Notes: generated by a model not told the origin, from the sequence alone. A DNA stretch of 64,000 bases from a bacterium (GCA_004560375.1 SFVC01000019.1:12117-76116), one strand, 5' to 3'. Shown: positions 23,241 through 32,000, counted from the first letter of the stretch. Program-made: numbers and translations.

Positions 23241-25748
23241 ATGGCTCAATCGTCGCAGACACAACAGGCCCCGCCCCCCAAACGGGGACGGGAGGAAAAG
23301 CAGCGGGAGCGCCGCCGGGAGGAGCGGGCCGCCCGCTCGCCCAGGGAGCCGGAGCGTCTTTTCCCCGACCCCAAAACCGGCCTCACCGCCGCCCAGGCCG
23401 CCCGGCTGCTGGAGCAGGGCATGGGCAACGAGGCGGTGGGCTCCACCGCCAAGTCCACCGGGCAGATCATCCGGGAGAACACCCTCACCTTCTTCAACCT
23501 GGTGTTTGTGGTGCTGGCCGCCCTGCTGATCCTGGCCGGAGACTTCAAGGACATGATGTTCCTGGGCATCGCCCTGGTCAACTCCCTCATCGGCATTATC
23601 CAGCAGCTCCGCTCCCGGGCCACCCTGGAGAAGCTGTCCCTCATCAGCGAGACCCGGGTGAAGGTGGTGCGGGACGGGCAGCTGGGCACCGTCCCCGTCC
23701 ACAAGCTGGTGCGGGAGGACATTGTGGAGCTGGGGGCGGGGGATCAGATCCCCGCCGATGGCCCGGTGATGTCCGGCCAGGTGACGGTGAACGAGGCCCT
23801 CATCACCGGCGAGGCCGACCCCATCACCAAGGATCCCGGTGACGAGCTGCTGTCCGGCAGCTTTGTGGTGTCCGGCAAGTGCCGGGCCCGGCTGGATCGG
23901 GTGGGGGCGGCCAGCTACGCCTCCCGGCTGTCCCTGGAGGCCAAGGCGGATCAGGGCGTGGCCAAGTCGGAGATGATGAAGTCGCTGGACAAGCTGATCC
24001 GGTTCATCGGCTTTGCCCTGATCCCCATCGGGGCCGCCCTGTTCTACAACGAGCTGATGGTGCAGGGCAACGAGTTTTCCGATGCCGTCCCCGCGGTGGT
24101 GGCGGCACTCATCGGTATGATCCCCGAGGGGCTGTACCTGCTCACCAGTGTGGCGCTGGCGGTGTCCGTCATGCGGCTGGCCCAGAAGCAGACCCTGGTG
24201 CACGAGCTGTCCGCCGTGGAGACGCTGGCCCACGTAGATGTCCTGTGCGTGGACAAGACGGGCACCGTCACCCAGCCCGAGATGTCCGTGCAGGAGATCG
24301 TCCCCCTGGACGAGGATCGCTGCCCCGCCGGCCGGGTGGAGGAGATCTTCAACGCCTACTACCGGGCCATCGACGCGGACAACGACACCGCCCGGGCCAT
24401 GGCCCAGCGGTTTTCCAAGTCCTCCCTGTGGCAGGTGGAGCGGACGGTGCCCTTCACCTCCGCCAACAAGTGGTCGGCGGTGGTGTTCAAGGCCTACGGG
24501 GCCTATGTGGTGGGCGCCCCCGAGTTCATCATGAAGGCCCGGTACGCCGACCTGCAGCACATGGTCACCCCCTATCAGGAGCAGGGCTGCCGGGTGCTGC
24601 TGCTGGCCAAGTGCGGGGCGCCTCCCACCATGGAGGGCGGCATCACCGGCACCGTGGAACCCCTGGCCCTGGCGGTGATCTCCAACCCCATCCGGGCGGA
24701 GGCCCCCAAGACCTTCCAGTACTTTGCCCAGCAGGGGGTCACCGTCAAGGTGATCTCCGGGGACAACCCCTCCACCGTGTCCGCCGTGGCGGTGCAGGCG
24801 GGCATCGCCGGCGGGGACAAATTCGTGGACGCCGCCACCCTGAAGGAGCCGGCGGACTACGCCCGGGCGGTGCGGGACTACAACGTGTTCGGCCGGGTAA
24901 CGCCGGATCAGAAGCGCAAGCTGGTGAAGGCCCTGCAAAAGGCGGGCCACACCGTGGCCATGACGGGGGACGGCGTCAACGACGTGCTGGCCCTGAAGGA
25001 CGCGGACTGCGGCATCGCCATGGCCTCCGGCGCGGAGGCGGCGGCCCAGGTGGCCCAGGTGGTGCTGCTGGACTCCAACTTCGCCTCCATGCCCCAGGTG
25101 GTGGAGGAGGGGAGGCGGGTGATCAACAACATCCAGCGGGCGGCGGCCCTGTACCTGGTGAAGAACATCATGTCCCTGTTCCTGTCCCTGGTCACCCTGT
25201 TCGCCGGGTTCCCCTACCCCTTCGTGCCCATCCAGCTCACCCTCATCAGCGCCCTCACCATCGGCGCGCCCTCCTTCGTGCTGGCCCTGGAGCCCAACCA
25301 CGAGATTGTGAAGGGCCGCTTTATGACAAACGTGCTGCGCCGCGCTCTGCCCGGGGGGCTGGCCAACGTGGTGCTGATGATCCTCATCGAGCTGTTCACC
25401 TTCGCCTTTGCCTTTGAGCGGGTCACCCTGTCCACCCTGGCCACGGTGATCATGGGCGAGGTGGGCCTGCTGGTGCTGTACTACATCTCCCGGCCCCTGG
25501 ACTGGAAGCGGTGGACGCTGCTGGGCGCTATGACGGCGGCCTTCGCCGTGGCGGTGCTGGGCTTCGGCTGGATGTTTGAGCTCGTCCCCCTGGACTTCCA
25601 GGCGGGGCTGGTGATTCTGGTATTCTTGATGCTGACGCCGTCGGTGATCTTCGTCTTTGAGCGGGCCTTTGAGTGGGGCAGCGCGGCCCTGGCTCTGCTG
25701 GCCCAGCGGCGGAGCGGCGGACGGCCCAAGCGGGCAGCGCGGCGCTGA
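23241..25748 (+). CDS. P-type cation ATPase, CtpE-like
   Basis: The 835-residue pump starts at MAQSSQTQQ with AAAGGAG upstream. It has an actuator motif T-G-E-A-D-P near residue 195, membrane motif M-I-P-E-G-L near 292, the phosphorylation site D-K-T-G-T near 337, and M-T-G-D-G-V-N-D near 575. The P-E-G-L motif and the absence of N-terminal metal-binding cysteines place it with P2-like and CtpE-type pumps rather than heavy-metal pumps; calcium is a likely but unproven substrate. The first 40 residues are basic and low in complexity. It is monocistronic, between its own promoter and a strong terminator. Confidence 0.88.
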   Translation: MAQSSQTQQAPPPKRGREEKQRERRREERAARSPREPERLFPDPKTGLTAAQAARLLEQGMGNEAVGSTAKSTGQIIRENTLTFFNLVFVVLAALLILAGDFKDMMFLGIALVNSLIGIIQQLRSRATLEKLSLISETRVKVVRDGQLGTVPVHKLVREDIVELGAGDQIPADGPVMSGQVTVNEALITGEADPITKDPGDELLSGSFVVSGKCRARLDRVGAASYASRLSLEAKADQGVAKSEMMKSLDKLIRFIGFALIPIGAALFYNELMVQGNEFSDAVPAVVAALIGMIPEGLYLLTSVALAVSVMRLAQKQTLVHELSAVETLAHVDVLCVDKTGTVTQPEMSVQEIVPLDEDRCPAGRVEEIFNAYYRAIDADNDTARAMAQRFSKSSLWQVERTVPFTSANKWSAVVFKAYGAYVVGAPEFIMKARYADLQHMVTPYQEQGCRVLLLAKCGAPPTMEGGITGTVEPLALAVISNPIRAEAPKTFQYFAQQGVTVKVISGDNPSTVSAVAVQAGIAGGDKFVDAATLKEPADYARAVRDYNVFGRVTPDQKRKLVKALQKAGHTVAMTGDGVNDVLALKDADCGIAMASGAEAAAQVAQVVLLDSNFASMPQVVEEGRRVINNIQRAAALYLVKNIMSLFLSLVTLFAGFPYPFVPIQLTLISALTIGAPSFVLALEPNHEIVKGRFMTNVLRRALPGGLANVVLMILIELFTFAFAFERVTLSTLATVIMGEVGLLVLYYISRPLDWKRWTLLGAMTAAFAVAVLGFGWMFELVPLDFQAGLVILVFLMLTPSVIFVFERAFEWGSAALALLAQRRSGGRPKRAARR

Positions 25749-25809
25749 GGGGCCCGGGCTCCACAAAAGAACAGGCGGGATCGGAGGTTCCGCTCCCGCC
25801 CGCGCGACG

Positions 25810-25837
25810 AAAAAGCCTGCCGGAAGGCAGGCTTTTT
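25810..25837. terminator. Bidirectional terminator between the P-type ATPase gene and guaA
   Basis: A perfect 12-bp stem (25810-25821 with 25826-25837) begins with five A and ends with five T, so it can work on both strands for these convergent genes. The remaining bases to guaA hold no gene. Confidence 0.9.
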
Positions 25838-25910
25838 CCTCTGCTATTGTCAGCCGTGCGTAGTCGCGTCAGGCATCGCCCGGAGGATCCGCCCGGGCGT
25901 TCCACCTCCC

Positions 25911-27452
25911 TCACTCGAACTCCACCGTCCCCGGCGGCTTCGCGGTGATGTCGTACAGCACCCGGTTGACCCCCTTGACCTCGTTGACGATGCGTACCCC
26001 CACCCGATCCAGCAGCTCATAGGGGATCCGGGCCCAGTCCGCCGTCATGAAGTCGTCGGTGGTCACCGCCCGCAGGGCTATGGCGTAGTCGTAGGTTCGG
26101 CCGTCCCCCATCACCCCCACGGAGCGCATATTGGTCAGCGCCGCGAAGAACTGGCTCAGCCGCCTGTCCTCCCCTGCCCGGGCCATCTCCTCCCGGAAGA
26201 TGGCGTCCGCCTCCCGGAGCAGCTCCAGCTTGTCCCGGGTGACCTCCCCGATCACCCGGATGGCCAGCCCCGGCCCGGGGAAGGGCTGCCGGGCCACCAG
26301 ATACTCCGGCAGGCCCAGCTCCCGGCCCAGCTGCCGCACCTCGTCCTTGAACAGCATCCGCAGGGGCTCCACAATCTCCTTGAAATCCACATAGTCGGGC
26401 AGGCCGCCCACATTGTGGTGGCTCTTGATCACCGCCGCGTCCCCGGCCCCCGACTCGATCACGTCGGGATAGATGGTGCCCTGGGCCAGGAAGTCCACGG
26501 CGCCGATCCGTTTGGCCTCCTCCTCAAACACCCGGATGAACTCCTCGCCGATGATCTTCCGCTTGCGCTCCGGCTCCTCCACCCTGGCCAGCCGGGCCAG
26601 GAACCGATCCGACGCGTCCACCCGGATAAAGTTCATGGCCCGCCGGGAGAATACCTGCTCCACCTGATCTCCCTCGTCCTTTCGCAGCAGGCCGTGATCC
26701 ACGAACACGCAGGTGAGCTGGGGGCCCACCGCCTCCGCCAGCAGGGCCGCCGCCACCGACGAGTCCACCCCGCCGCTCAGGGCCAGCAGCACCTTCCCGT
26801 CCCCGATCCGCTCCCGCAGATCCTGGACGGCGGTGCGGCGGTAGTCCTCCATCACCCAGTCCCGGCGGGCATGGCACACGTCGCAGAGAAAGCGGCGGAT
26901 CATATCCGTGCCGTGCCGGGTGTGGTTCACCTCCGGGTGGAACTGCACGCCGTAGAACCCCCGGGCCTCGTCGGCGATGGCCGCGTTGGGGCAGGCGGCG
27001 GAGTGGGCCGTGATCCGGAAGCCCTCCGGCGCCCGCTCCATGTAGTCCCCGTGGCTCATCCAGGTGACGCCTGTGGATTCCACATCCCGGAACAGGGGGC
27101 AGTCCGGGTCGAACCGGGTGTCCGTCTTGCCGTACTCCCGGGCGGCGTCCGCCTGGGCGGGCACTACCCGCCCCCCCAGCAGGTGGGCCATGAGCTGGCA
27201 GCCGTAGCAGATGCCCAGGATGGGCACGCCCCAGGTGAAGATATCCGGATCCAGTTTCGGGGATTCGTCCAGATAGACCGAGTTGGGGCCCCCGGTGAGG
27301 ATGATCCCGATGGGATCCAGCGCCCGCAGCTCCGCCAGGGGGGTGGAGCTGGGCTTTACCTCGCAGTATACCCCGCACTCCCGCACCCGGCGGGCGATGA
27401 GCTGATTATATTGCCCGCCGAAATCCAGCACAATGACCGTCTGATGATCCAT
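25911..27452 (-). CDS. guaA: GMP synthase (glutamine-hydrolysing)
   Basis: The 513-residue enzyme converts XMP to GMP. The glutamine amidotransferase domain has I-L-G-I-C-Y-G-C-Q with the nucleophilic Cys near residue 81 and F-H-P-E-V near 172. The pyrophosphatase domain carries L-S-G-G-V-D-S-S-V near 225, and the C-terminal dimerisation domain ends in the conserved P-P-G-T-V-E-F-E. The start has GGAG eight bases upstream. Length and order are standard. Confidence 0.96.
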   Translation of the reverse strand: MDHQTVIVLDFGGQYNQLIARRVRECGVYCEVKPSSTPLAELRALDPIGIILTGGPNSVYLDESPKLDPDIFTWGVPILGICYGCQLMAHLLGGRVVPAQADAAREYGKTDTRFDPDCPLFRDVESTGVTWMSHGDYMERAPEGFRITAHSAACPNAAIADEARGFYGVQFHPEVNHTRHGTDMIRRFLCDVCHARRDWVMEDYRRTAVQDLRERIGDGKVLLALSGGVDSSVAAALLAEAVGPQLTCVFVDHGLLRKDEGDQVEQVFSRRAMNFIRVDASDRFLARLARVEEPERKRKIIGEEFIRVFEEEAKRIGAVDFLAQGTIYPDVIESGAGDAAVIKSHHNVGGLPDYVDFKEIVEPLRMLFKDEVRQLGRELGLPEYLVARQPFPGPGLAIRVIGEVTRDKLELLREADAIFREEMARAGEDRRLSQFFAALTNMRSVGVMGDGRTYDYAIALRAVTTDDFMTADWARIPYELLDRVGVRIVNEVKGVNRVLYDITAKPPGTVEFE

Positions 27453-27473
27453 ATCGTCCGCTCCTCTACACAG

Positions 27474-27498
27474 CGGCGGCCCGCCTGGCGGGCCGCCG
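27474..27498. other. GC hairpin between guaA and the upstream gene
   Basis: A perfect 12-bp stem with a very tight loop lies between the two minus-strand genes. On the minus strand no T-run follows, so termination there is uncertain; on the plus strand a T-run follows at 27507-27511. Confidence 0.45.
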
Positions 27499-27509
27499 TT
27501 CCCAACTTT

Positions 27510-27860
27510 TTACCACCAGAGAAACTCGTCCAGCTCCCCGGCCTGGAACACGATGTTCCCCTCGTGCTTCTCCTCATCCCGGACGGGGAGGAAGGGATCC
27601 AGCACCGTCAGCCGCTTCCCGCACTGGGGACAGCGGTACTGGATGGCGGAGCAGGCGTACATACCCGATGGGATGTCCGCCTTTCCCTCCACCGGGTGCA
27701 GATTTTTCCGGTAATAGTCCGGCTCCCTGTGCTCCACATAGTGGCCCACCGACACGTTGGGCAGGGCGAACAGCCGCCTGTGGAGCTTCTCCATGGCGCA
27801 CTTGCACTGCCGGCACCAGTCCGCCTCCTGCCGGCGCAGCCATCTGTCAATCCATCCCAT
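27510..27860 (-). CDS. Small zinc-ribbon-like protein of unknown function
   Basis: A 116-residue protein with two cysteine pairs, W-C-R-Q-C-K-C near residue 16 and Y-R-C-P-Q-C-G-K near 76, which together could hold one zinc. It ends in E-F-L-W-W. It is cytoplasmic by sequence. Its start overlaps the end of the upstream membrane-protein gene by 14 bases, so the two are co-translated. No family can be named. Confidence 0.7.
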   Translation of the reverse strand: MGWIDRWLRRQEADWCRQCKCAMEKLHRRLFALPNVSVGHYVEHREPDYYRKNLHPVEGKADIPSGMYACSAIQYRCPQCGKRLTVLDPFLPVRDEEKHEGNIVFQAGELDEFLWW

Positions 27861-28452
27861 GACGCAGTTCCGCCGCCTCCTTGGCCTCTGCCAGCACCTG
27901 CACCCACATATCCGCCTTGGAGATGCCGGTCAGCACGTGTTCGTCGTTCATCTTCCATCTCTGGTTGGAGGTGAAGGTATTCACCCGGAACTTGACGCCG
28001 TCCACCACGAACAGGAAGCTCACCCGGCTGGTGCCCCGCAGGAAACCGGAGCCGGCGGCGCCGTCGTCTGTCCAGGCCCTGCCCACCCGGTCGGCGGACA
28101 GCAGGAAGGGTTCAAAGGGATTCCAGAAGAACAGCAGGGCGATCTTCCCCCGCCGTGTGTCCACCACCACCACCTGACTGCTGCCGTAGAAGGTCTGGCT
28201 GCGGGTAAAGTTCTGCTGATCCAGCCGCTGCTCCATGGCCTTTTTCTTCAGCCGCCAGATCAGGGCGGGCCCAAAGATCCACCAGATCAAGGACAGCACC
28301 GTGGGACACAGCAGGAGGAGCACGGCGCCCGCGCCCCCCTCCCGGAACCGGGTGGCCCCGATATAACCCAGGCCAAAGATCAGCACCAGGGGGACGAATA
28401 TGGTCAGCAGCAGATAGGCCGGGTTGATCCGTTTGATACTCGTTTGGTTCAT
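27847..28452 (-). CDS. Membrane protein of unknown function
   Basis: A 201-residue protein with two hydrophobic segments near residues 13-32 and 42-65, then a soluble domain of about 130 residues with N-F-T-R-S-Q-T-F-Y-G and alternating beta-like strands (V-V-V-V-D-T-R-R-G-K-I-A-L-L-F-F). The layout resembles small PH-like membrane proteins, but this is not certain. It begins a two-gene operon with the zinc-ribbon protein and has its own promoter. Confidence 0.7.
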   Translation of the reverse strand: MNQTSIKRINPAYLLLTIFVPLVLIFGLGYIGATRFREGGAGAVLLLLCPTVLSLIWWIFGPALIWRLKKKAMEQRLDQQNFTRSQTFYGSSQVVVVDTRRGKIALLFFWNPFEPFLLSADRVGRAWTDDGAAGSGFLRGTSRVSFLFVVDGVKFRVNTFTSNQRWKMNDEHVLTGISKADMWVQVLAEAKEAAELRHGMD

Positions 28453-28541
28453 AAAGCGGCTCTCTCCTTCTCTTTACGAACATGATCGGCGCGCCCGTGC
28501 CGGAAGCCAACGGTTTTTTCGGCACATTTTCCCTCCCGCAT

Positions 28542-28570
28542 ATTGTACCGTATCTCCGCCTAAAAAACAA
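28542..28570 (-). promoter_or_regulatory. Promoter of the membrane/zinc-ribbon gene pair
   Basis: On the minus strand TTGTTT (28565-28570) and TACAAT (28542-28547) are 17 bases apart, about 90 bases before the start. Confidence 0.6.
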
Positions 28571-28713
28571 GACGGAGATTTTCCGCTTTTTGCGGGATTG
28601 AACAAACCTGCAAATTGGGGCGCCGCGGGGGCATATCCCCGCCCCAGCCCGGGCAAACTGAGCGGGCGGCCATGGCCAAGGCCCGGCCGCAGCCGGGAAA
28701 CGAGGTGTTTTTT

Positions 28714-29397
28714 GTGTTTGTGGTACTCATTCGCACCGTGGTGCTCTACCTCTTTATCATCGTGGGCATCCGGCTGCTGGGCAAGCATCAGATCGGCCAG
28801 CTGGAGCCCTCCGAGCTGGTGCTCACCCTGATCATCGCGGATCTGGCCTCCGTCCCCATGCAGGACAACGGGATCCCCCTGCTGTCGGGGCTGATCCCCA
28901 TCGTGGTGCTGCTGGCCCTGTCGGCCACGCTGTCGGTGCTGTGCACCAAGTCCCTGGGCTTCCGGGCGCTGCTGTGCGGCAAGCCCTCGGTGGTGGTGGA
29001 GAACGGAAGGGTGCTCCAGCGGGAGCTGGAGCGCAGCCGCCTCACCATCGACGAGCTGCTGGAGGAGCTGCGGATGCAGGGCTACACCGATATCCAAACC
29101 ATCAAGTTCGCCCTGCTGGAAACCAACGGCCAGCTGTCCGTGCTGCCCTATGCGGCGGAGAAGCCCGCCACCGCCGCCCAGATGGGGGTGCCCACCCAGG
29201 AGACCGGCCTGCCGGTGGTGCTGGTGAGCGACGGCCGGCTGCTGGAGCACAACCTGAAGGGCCGGGGCTATGAGGAGGTCTGGCTGGAGAAGCAGCTGGC
29301 CGCCCACGGCCTCACCTCCCACCGGCAGGCGTTCCTGCTGACGGTGGACGAGACGGGGAACACCTACTGCGTCCCGAAGAAGGGGGCGACGGCGTGA
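28714..29397 (+). CDS. YetF-like membrane protein (DUF421)
   Basis: A 227-residue protein with three N-terminal membrane segments containing the family signature R-L-L-G-K-H-Q-I-G-Q-L-E-P-S-E-L-V, and two soluble repeats with S-R-L-T-I-D-E-L-L-E-E-L-R. The GTG at 28714 is chosen because GAGGTG lies six bases upstream and the family normally starts just before the first helix; an ATG at 28672 would add 14 residues with a weak ribosome site. YetF proteins are common in spore-formers; their role is not settled. The gene is coupled to a DUF4363 gene, a frequent partner. Confidence 0.82.
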   Translation: MFVVLIRTVVLYLFIIVGIRLLGKHQIGQLEPSELVLTLIIADLASVPMQDNGIPLLSGLIPIVVLLALSATLSVLCTKSLGFRALLCGKPSVVVENGRVLQRELERSRLTIDELLEELRMQGYTDIQTIKFALLETNGQLSVLPYAAEKPATAAQMGVPTQETGLPVVLVSDGRLLEHNLKGRGYEEVWLEKQLAAHGLTSHRQAFLLTVDETGNTYCVPKKGATA

Positions 29398-29780
29398 GGC
29401 GGCTGTATGTGCCCCTGGGCCTGCTGGTTTTGCTGGCGGTTTTGTGCACGGTTCACACCGTCTATCTGGATCACTTCACCGGGGAGCTGTCCGATCTCCT
29501 CTCCCAGGCCCAGGAGCGGGTGGAGCGGGAGGACTGGGAGGAGGCGGATCGGCTCACCCGGCAGGCCAAGGAGATCTGGGTGGAGCATGAGGGCTACCTC
29601 CACACCACCCTGCGCCACGCCGACATCGACGCCATTCTGATCTCCTTTGACGAGGCCCTGGCCTTTTTGCGGGCGGGGGAGCGGCAGAGCGCGGAGTACG
29701 CCGCGGTGAACGCGCGGCTCATCACCCAGATCGGGCTGCTGCTGGAGTCGGAGCTGCCCAGCCTGACGAATCTGCTATAG
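29394..29780 (+). CDS. DUF4363 family protein
   Basis: A 128-residue protein with an N-terminal membrane anchor (L-G-L-L-V-L-L-A-V-L) and an extracytoplasmic helical domain (A-K-E-I-W-V-E-H-E-G-Y, then I-D-A-I-L-I-S-F-D-E-A-L). The GTG start overlaps the YetF stop as GTGA. DUF4363 genes regularly sit next to yetF in Clostridia, and both are thought of as envelope proteins of spore-formers. Function unproven. Confidence 0.82.
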   Translation: MRRLYVPLGLLVLLAVLCTVHTVYLDHFTGELSDLLSQAQERVEREDWEEADRLTRQAKEIWVEHEGYLHTTLRHADIDAILISFDEALAFLRAGERQSAEYAAVNARLITQIGLLLESELPSLTNLL

Positions 29781-29785
29781 GTTAT

Positions 29786-29818
29786 AAGAATACCCCCGCC
29801 AACCGCGGGGGTATTCTT
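29786..29818. terminator. Bidirectional terminator after the YetF/DUF4363 pair
   Basis: A perfect 14-bp stem (29786-29799 with 29805-29818) separates convergent genes; its outer bases are A/T rich in both directions. Confidence 0.8.
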
Positions 29819-30015
29819 CACAGCTCCGGCGAGTGGAACAGATCCGGATCCTGCCAGTGATCCAAATCGACGCCCTCCCTGGGGGGCGTGGCCCGGGGCC
29901 CCGCCTGAATCCGCCCCGCCACCAGGCTGGACAGATCCTCATAGGGCGGCTCCCGGTACTGGGGATCCCGGCTCACCCGGGCCGGATCGTTGTCTCCTCT
30001 GCGTTTGGGCTTCAT
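29818..30015 (-). CDS. Small hydrophilic protein of unknown function
   Basis: Sixty-five residues, starting MKPKRRGDNDPARV with AGGAGG upstream. It is rich in Pro, Arg and Asp, has no membrane segment and looks disordered, ending D-P-D-L-F-H-S-P-E-L. It follows a short repetitive gene on the same strand but is separated from it by a hairpin. Small hydrophilic proteins of this kind are common in spore-formers; no family is recognised. Confidence 0.6.
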   Translation of the reverse strand: MKPKRRGDNDPARVSRDPQYREPPYEDLSSLVAGRIQAGPRATPPREGVDLDHWQDPDLFHSPEL

Positions 30016-30034
30016 GGGCCTTCCTCCTCAAAAA

Positions 30035-30063
30035 GGGAGCGGGGGGCACAGCCCCCCGCTCCC
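30035..30063 (-). terminator. Terminator of the short repeat-protein gene
   Basis: A perfect 13-bp stem (30035-30047 with 30051-30063) with a 3-base loop is followed on the minus strand by TTTTT. It lies 37 bases after the end of the 39-residue gene. Confidence 0.85.
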
Positions 30064-30099
30064 GCCGGTGTCGGGCGATGGCGCGTCCGCGCCGCCGTC

Positions 30100-30219
30100 T
30101 TAGTAGCCCCGGCCGTTGGAATTTTTGTTCTCAGGATTCTGCTGCTTCTTGTTCTCGGGAGTCTGCTGCTTTTTGTTCTCGGGGTTCTGCTGCTTCTTGT
30201 TGTCAGGGCAGTTGTTCAT
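30100..30219 (-). CDS. 39-residue repetitive hydrophilic protein
   Basis: A 40-codon reading frame on the minus strand encodes a protein made of three near-identical 8-residue units of the form N-P-E-N-K-K-Q-Q, after M-N-N-C-P-D and before N-S-N-G-R-G-Y. GAGGTG lies six bases before the ATG and a strong terminator follows, so it is a complete transcription unit apart from its promoter. The composition (Asn, Lys, Gln, Glu, no hydrophobic residues) recalls small acid-soluble or coat-associated spore peptides, but that is inference. Confidence 0.65.
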   Translation of the reverse strand: MNNCPDNKKQQNPENKKQQTPENKKQQNPENKNSNGRGY

Positions 30220-30317
30220 TGTTATCACCTCACGCAGCACAGTATGCCACGCCCTCGCCCCCGTTATACGTCCAGGAAAATTTTTTTAAAAAAAGGATAC
30301 CATAACCGGGACAGTTA

Positions 30318-30326
30318 TGATATAAT
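30318..30326 (+). promoter_or_regulatory. Extended -10 promoter of nrdR
   Basis: TGATATAAT is a perfect extended -10 element 47 bases before the preferred GTG start. No good -35 is present at 17 bases. Confidence 0.6.
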
Positions 30327-30372
30327 TTTGTCAATGAGCCCGCGCCCTGACAAAGAAAGGATGGATGCCGCC

Positions 30373-30828
30373 GTGAAATGTCCGTACTGCGCCCAGTTGG
30401 AGAGCAAGGTCGTGGATTCCCGCCCCGCCGACGAGGGGAGCAGCATCCGCCGCCGCCGGGAGTGCCTGGCCTGCCGGAAGCGGTTCACCACCTATGAAAT
30501 CGTGGAGAGCCTGCCCCTGATGGTGATCAAGCGGGACGGCAGCCGGCAGGCGTTTGACAAGAGCAAGCTGCTGGGCAGTATGCTCAAGTCCTGCGAGAAG
30601 CGCTCGGTGTCCATGTCCACCCTGGAGGAGATCTCCAACGAGATCGAGCAGTCCCTCCAGAACGAGATGGTGCGGGAGGTGCCCAGCACCGAGATCGGCG
30701 AGCTGGTGATGGAGAAGCTGAAGGACGTGGACGAGGTGTCCTACGTCCGTTTCGCCTCGGTGTACCGCCAGTTCAAGGACATCAACACCTTTATGACAGA
30801 GCTCACCCGGCTGCTGGAGGAAAAGTGA
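30373..30828 (+). CDS. nrdR: Transcriptional repressor NrdR
   Basis: This 151-residue repressor controls ribonucleotide reductase genes in response to dATP/ATP. It starts with the zinc ribbon K-C-P-Y-C...C-L-A-C and the R-R-R-R-E-C-L-A-C-R-K-R-F-T-T-Y-E segment, followed by the ATP-cone domain (V-I-K-R-D-G-S-R-Q-A-F-D-K-S-K-L). The GTG at 30373 matches the usual MKCPYC beginning; an ATG four codons earlier lies against the AAAGG and is less likely. Length is standard. No reductase genes are in this window. Confidence 0.95.
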   Translation: MKCPYCAQLESKVVDSRPADEGSSIRRRRECLACRKRFTTYEIVESLPLMVIKRDGSRQAFDKSKLLGSMLKSCEKRSVSMSTLEEISNEIEQSLQNEMVREVPSTEIGELVMEKLKDVDEVSYVRFASVYRQFKDINTFMTELTRLLEEK

Positions 30829-30912
30829 GCCGCGTATACCGCAGGAAGTCCCCTGCGGAGGGCAATGCCTTCCCCGCATCGAGGCGGCAACAGAATTACC
30901 CTTCAGCGAATC

Positions 30913-30950
30913 ATAAACTGCGGCAATCCAGAGTGATTGCCGCAGTTTAT
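30913..30950. terminator. Bidirectional terminator after nrdR
   Basis: A perfect 15-bp stem (30913-30927 with 30936-30950) with an 8-base loop lies between the convergent nrdR and ZIP genes. Confidence 0.85.
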
Positions 30951-30976
30951 TACGTGGTTATGAACGCCCTGCCCCT

Positions 30977-31759
30977 CTATCCCAGCGCCACGTCCAGCGC
31001 CAGCATGATGGTAAAACCCAACCCGAAGAACAGCGTTCCCAGGTTGGAGTGCTCCCCGGCGGACGCCTCCGGGATCAGCTCCTCCACCACCACATAGATC
31101 ATAGCCCCCGCCGCGAAGCTGAGCAGGTAGGGCAGCGCAGGCAGGATCAGCCCCGCGGCCCAAATGGTCAGCACGGCGGCCAGCGGCTCCACCACGCCGG
31201 AGAGTATGCCATACAGGAAAGCGCGGCCTTTTCCCATCCCCTCCGCCTGGAGGGGCATGGAGATGATGGCCCCCTCCGGGAAGTTCTGGATGGCGATGCC
31301 CAGGGACAGGGCCAGGGTTCCGGCGGCGGTGATGCCGCTGTTTCCGGCCATCCAGCCCGCCAGCACCACACCCACCGCCATGCCCTCCGGAATGTTGTGG
31401 AGGGCAACGGCCAGAATCAGCATGGTGGTTCGCTTCAGCTTGGTGCGGGGCCCTTCCGGTTGATCGCTGTTTTGGTGTAGATGGGGGATCGCCCTGTCCA
31501 GGAGCAGCAGGAACAGAATCCCCAGCCAAACCCCCGCAACTGCGGGGAGAAACGCCCACTGGCCCAGATCCGCAGCCTGCTCCATGGCCGGCACCAGCAG
31601 GCTCCACACGGACGCCGCCACCATGACCCCGGCGGCAAAGCCGGTCAAGCCTCGCTGCACCAGCGGGCTCATGCCCCTTTTCAGGAAAAATACGCCCCCC
31701 GCCCCCAGGGAAGTCCCCACAAAGGGGAGGAGCAATTCAACCAGTACATTTTCCAGCAT
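30977..31759 (-). CDS. ZIP family metal transporter (ZupT-like)
   Basis: A 260-residue inner-membrane protein with eight hydrophobic segments and the two metal-binding helices H-N-I-P-E-G-M-A-V-G near residue 120 and Q-N-F-P-E-G-A near 155. It would import zinc or other divalent metals. A hydrophilic loop with H-L-H-Q-N precedes the first motif. The ATG at 31759 has GGAGGTG seven bases upstream. It has its own promoter and a leader of about 107 bases in which no known riboswitch was recognised. Confidence 0.9.
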   Translation of the reverse strand: MLENVLVELLLPFVGTSLGAGGVFFLKRGMSPLVQRGLTGFAAGVMVAASVWSLLVPAMEQAADLGQWAFLPAVAGVWLGILFLLLLDRAIPHLHQNSDQPEGPRTKLKRTTMLILAVALHNIPEGMAVGVVLAGWMAGNSGITAAGTLALSLGIAIQNFPEGAIISMPLQAEGMGKGRAFLYGILSGVVEPLAAVLTIWAAGLILPALPYLLSFAAGAMIYVVVEELIPEASAGEHSNLGTLFFGLGFTIMLALDVALG

Positions 31760-31873
31760 TTCTTTCCACCTCCAAACAGCGCAGCAGTGCAGGGCTTCCG
31801 TCAAGCCGGACTGTCACGATCTCCCGGCCAAGCGATTCCGGCAGCCCTCCGGCAGCGTCACCACCATTATGCG

Positions 31874-31902
31874 AGTATACTCCTCCGCCTCCTTTTTTGC
31901 AA
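31874..31902 (-). promoter_or_regulatory. Promoter of the ZIP transporter gene
   Basis: On the minus strand TTGCAA (31897-31902) and TATACT (31874-31879) are 17 bases apart. The sequence between this promoter and the gene holds no clear metal-regulator palindrome. Confidence 0.75.
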
Positions 31903-31932
31903 GAGCAAGATCCATCGCGCGTCACCCAACGG

Positions 31933-31971
31933 GAGGAGGCATGAGCAGCCTTCCGCTGCCCATGCCTCCTC
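31933..31971. other. Long hairpin upstream of the ZIP promoter
   Basis: Arms GAGGAGGCATG and CATGCCTCCTC enclose GCAGC/GCTGC, with one mismatch pair. It lies between the feo operon end and the ZIP promoter and may be part of a terminator pair with the next hairpin. Confidence 0.5.
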
Positions 31972-32000
31972 GCCGCATGATCACCGCTCGCTTTTCAGAT

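Noticed and set aside
29833..30372. Upstream extension of the NrdR frame
   Set aside because: It runs antisense through two small genes and a terminator; the conserved zinc ribbon begins at 30373.
31760..31925. Short minus-strand frame upstream of the ZIP gene
   Set aside because: It overlaps the promoter and leader of the ZIP gene, and its composition and lack of a ribosome site argue against a gene.
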